Of a DNA stretch of 5,164 nt, positions 4,986 through 5,164 are shown piece after piece. The notes under the pieces are model-generated. The model was not told the DNA's origin, searched no databases, and saw nothing but the letters and a program-made list of their open reading frames with translations. Each line of letters opens with the position of its first letter. Position 1 is the first letter of the stretch. The position numbers and the translations under genes were made by a program. The DNA comes from an uncultured Clostridia bacterium (GTDB lineage Bacteria; Bacillota; Clostridia; Peptostreptococcales; Anaerovoracaceae), in the NCBI GenBank assembly GCA_938045615.1, contig CALIBC010000186.1, forward strand, positions 1 to 5,164, given 5' to 3'.

Positions 4986-5164
4986 ATGACAACAAACAAA
5001 GGCAGCAAGCATAAACATCTCACCTTTGATGAGAGGATAAAAATACAGGAAATGTTAGGTGCAGGCGAGAATTTCAAATCAATTGCGATTGAGCTCAACA
5101 AGGATCCCTGCACTGTTTCAAAGGAGATCAGAAAGCATATTTTGATTAGGGAGCGTACATATAC
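4986..5164 (+). CDS. IS30-family transposase, amino-terminal part (cut by window end)
   Basis: Fifty-nine codons are visible from ATG 4986 and the frame stays open at the window end. The ribosome binding site AAGGAG (4975-4980) lies 5 nt upstream. The residues HLTFDERIKIQEML, then FKSIAIELNKDPCTVSKEIRKH, form the helix-turn-helix that starts IS30-family transposases (HTH_38 type) and recognises the element's ends. The DDE catalytic domain would lie beyond the window, so whether the gene is complete is unknown. The element is divergent from the ABC operon and only about 150 bp from its -35 box. Family call is firm; the copy's activity is not known. Confidence 0.88.
   Translation, partial: MTTNKGSKHKHLTFDERIKIQEMLGAGENFKSIAIELNKDPCTVSKEIRKHILIRERTY

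Noticed and set aside
4771..4995. Minus-strand frame of 74 codons between the ABC operon and the IS30 gene
   Set aside because: It covers the ABC promoter and the IS leader, has no good ribosome binding site and resembles no known family.

Overview
The window looks like chromosomal DNA from a Gram-positive anaerobe of the Clostridia. Pointers are strong AGGAGG-type ribosome binding sites, TTG and GTG starts beside ATG, frequent ATA and AGA codons, a lipoprotein substrate-binding protein with an LAAC lipobox, and AT-rich spacers around genes of moderate GC. I cannot name the genus.

Layout. Positions 1-250 hold no convincing gene. A plus-strand unit follows: a sigma-A-like promoter (251-279), a leader of about 175 nt with three hairpins, a neurotransmitter:sodium symporter (NSS) family transporter (463-1986, TTG start), and directly after its stop codon a 39-residue membrane peptide of the MetS type (1987-2106). 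The unit ends in a spacer with two small repeat arrays and a hairpin terminator (2217-2264). The next three genes are on the minus strand and converge on it: a polar amino acid ABC importer made of binding lipoprotein (4680-3874), permease (3712-3029) and ATPase (3045-2350). It has its own promoter near 4838-4810. At the right edge a plus-strand IS30-family transposase begins (from 4986) and runs off the window.

How they work together. Both units import amino acids but use different energy. The NSS protein with its small subunit should be sodium-driven. In Corynebacterium glutamicum the equivalent pair MetP/MetS takes up methionine and alanine. The ABC system uses ATP and a high-affinity lipoprotein. 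Two such systems side by side would suit an amino-acid-scavenging or amino-acid-fermenting anaerobe, but the substrates cannot be read from the sequence.

I found no new defence system or unknown multi-gene system. The unexplained content is in the spacers: a 17-bp phased TCCCG array after metS, a GGTTATATTT array that can compete with the terminator stem, a 36/35-bp tandem duplication at the stop codon of the binding protein, a palindrome with flanking A/T tracts upstream of the ABC promoter, and a structured leader ahead of the NSS gene.
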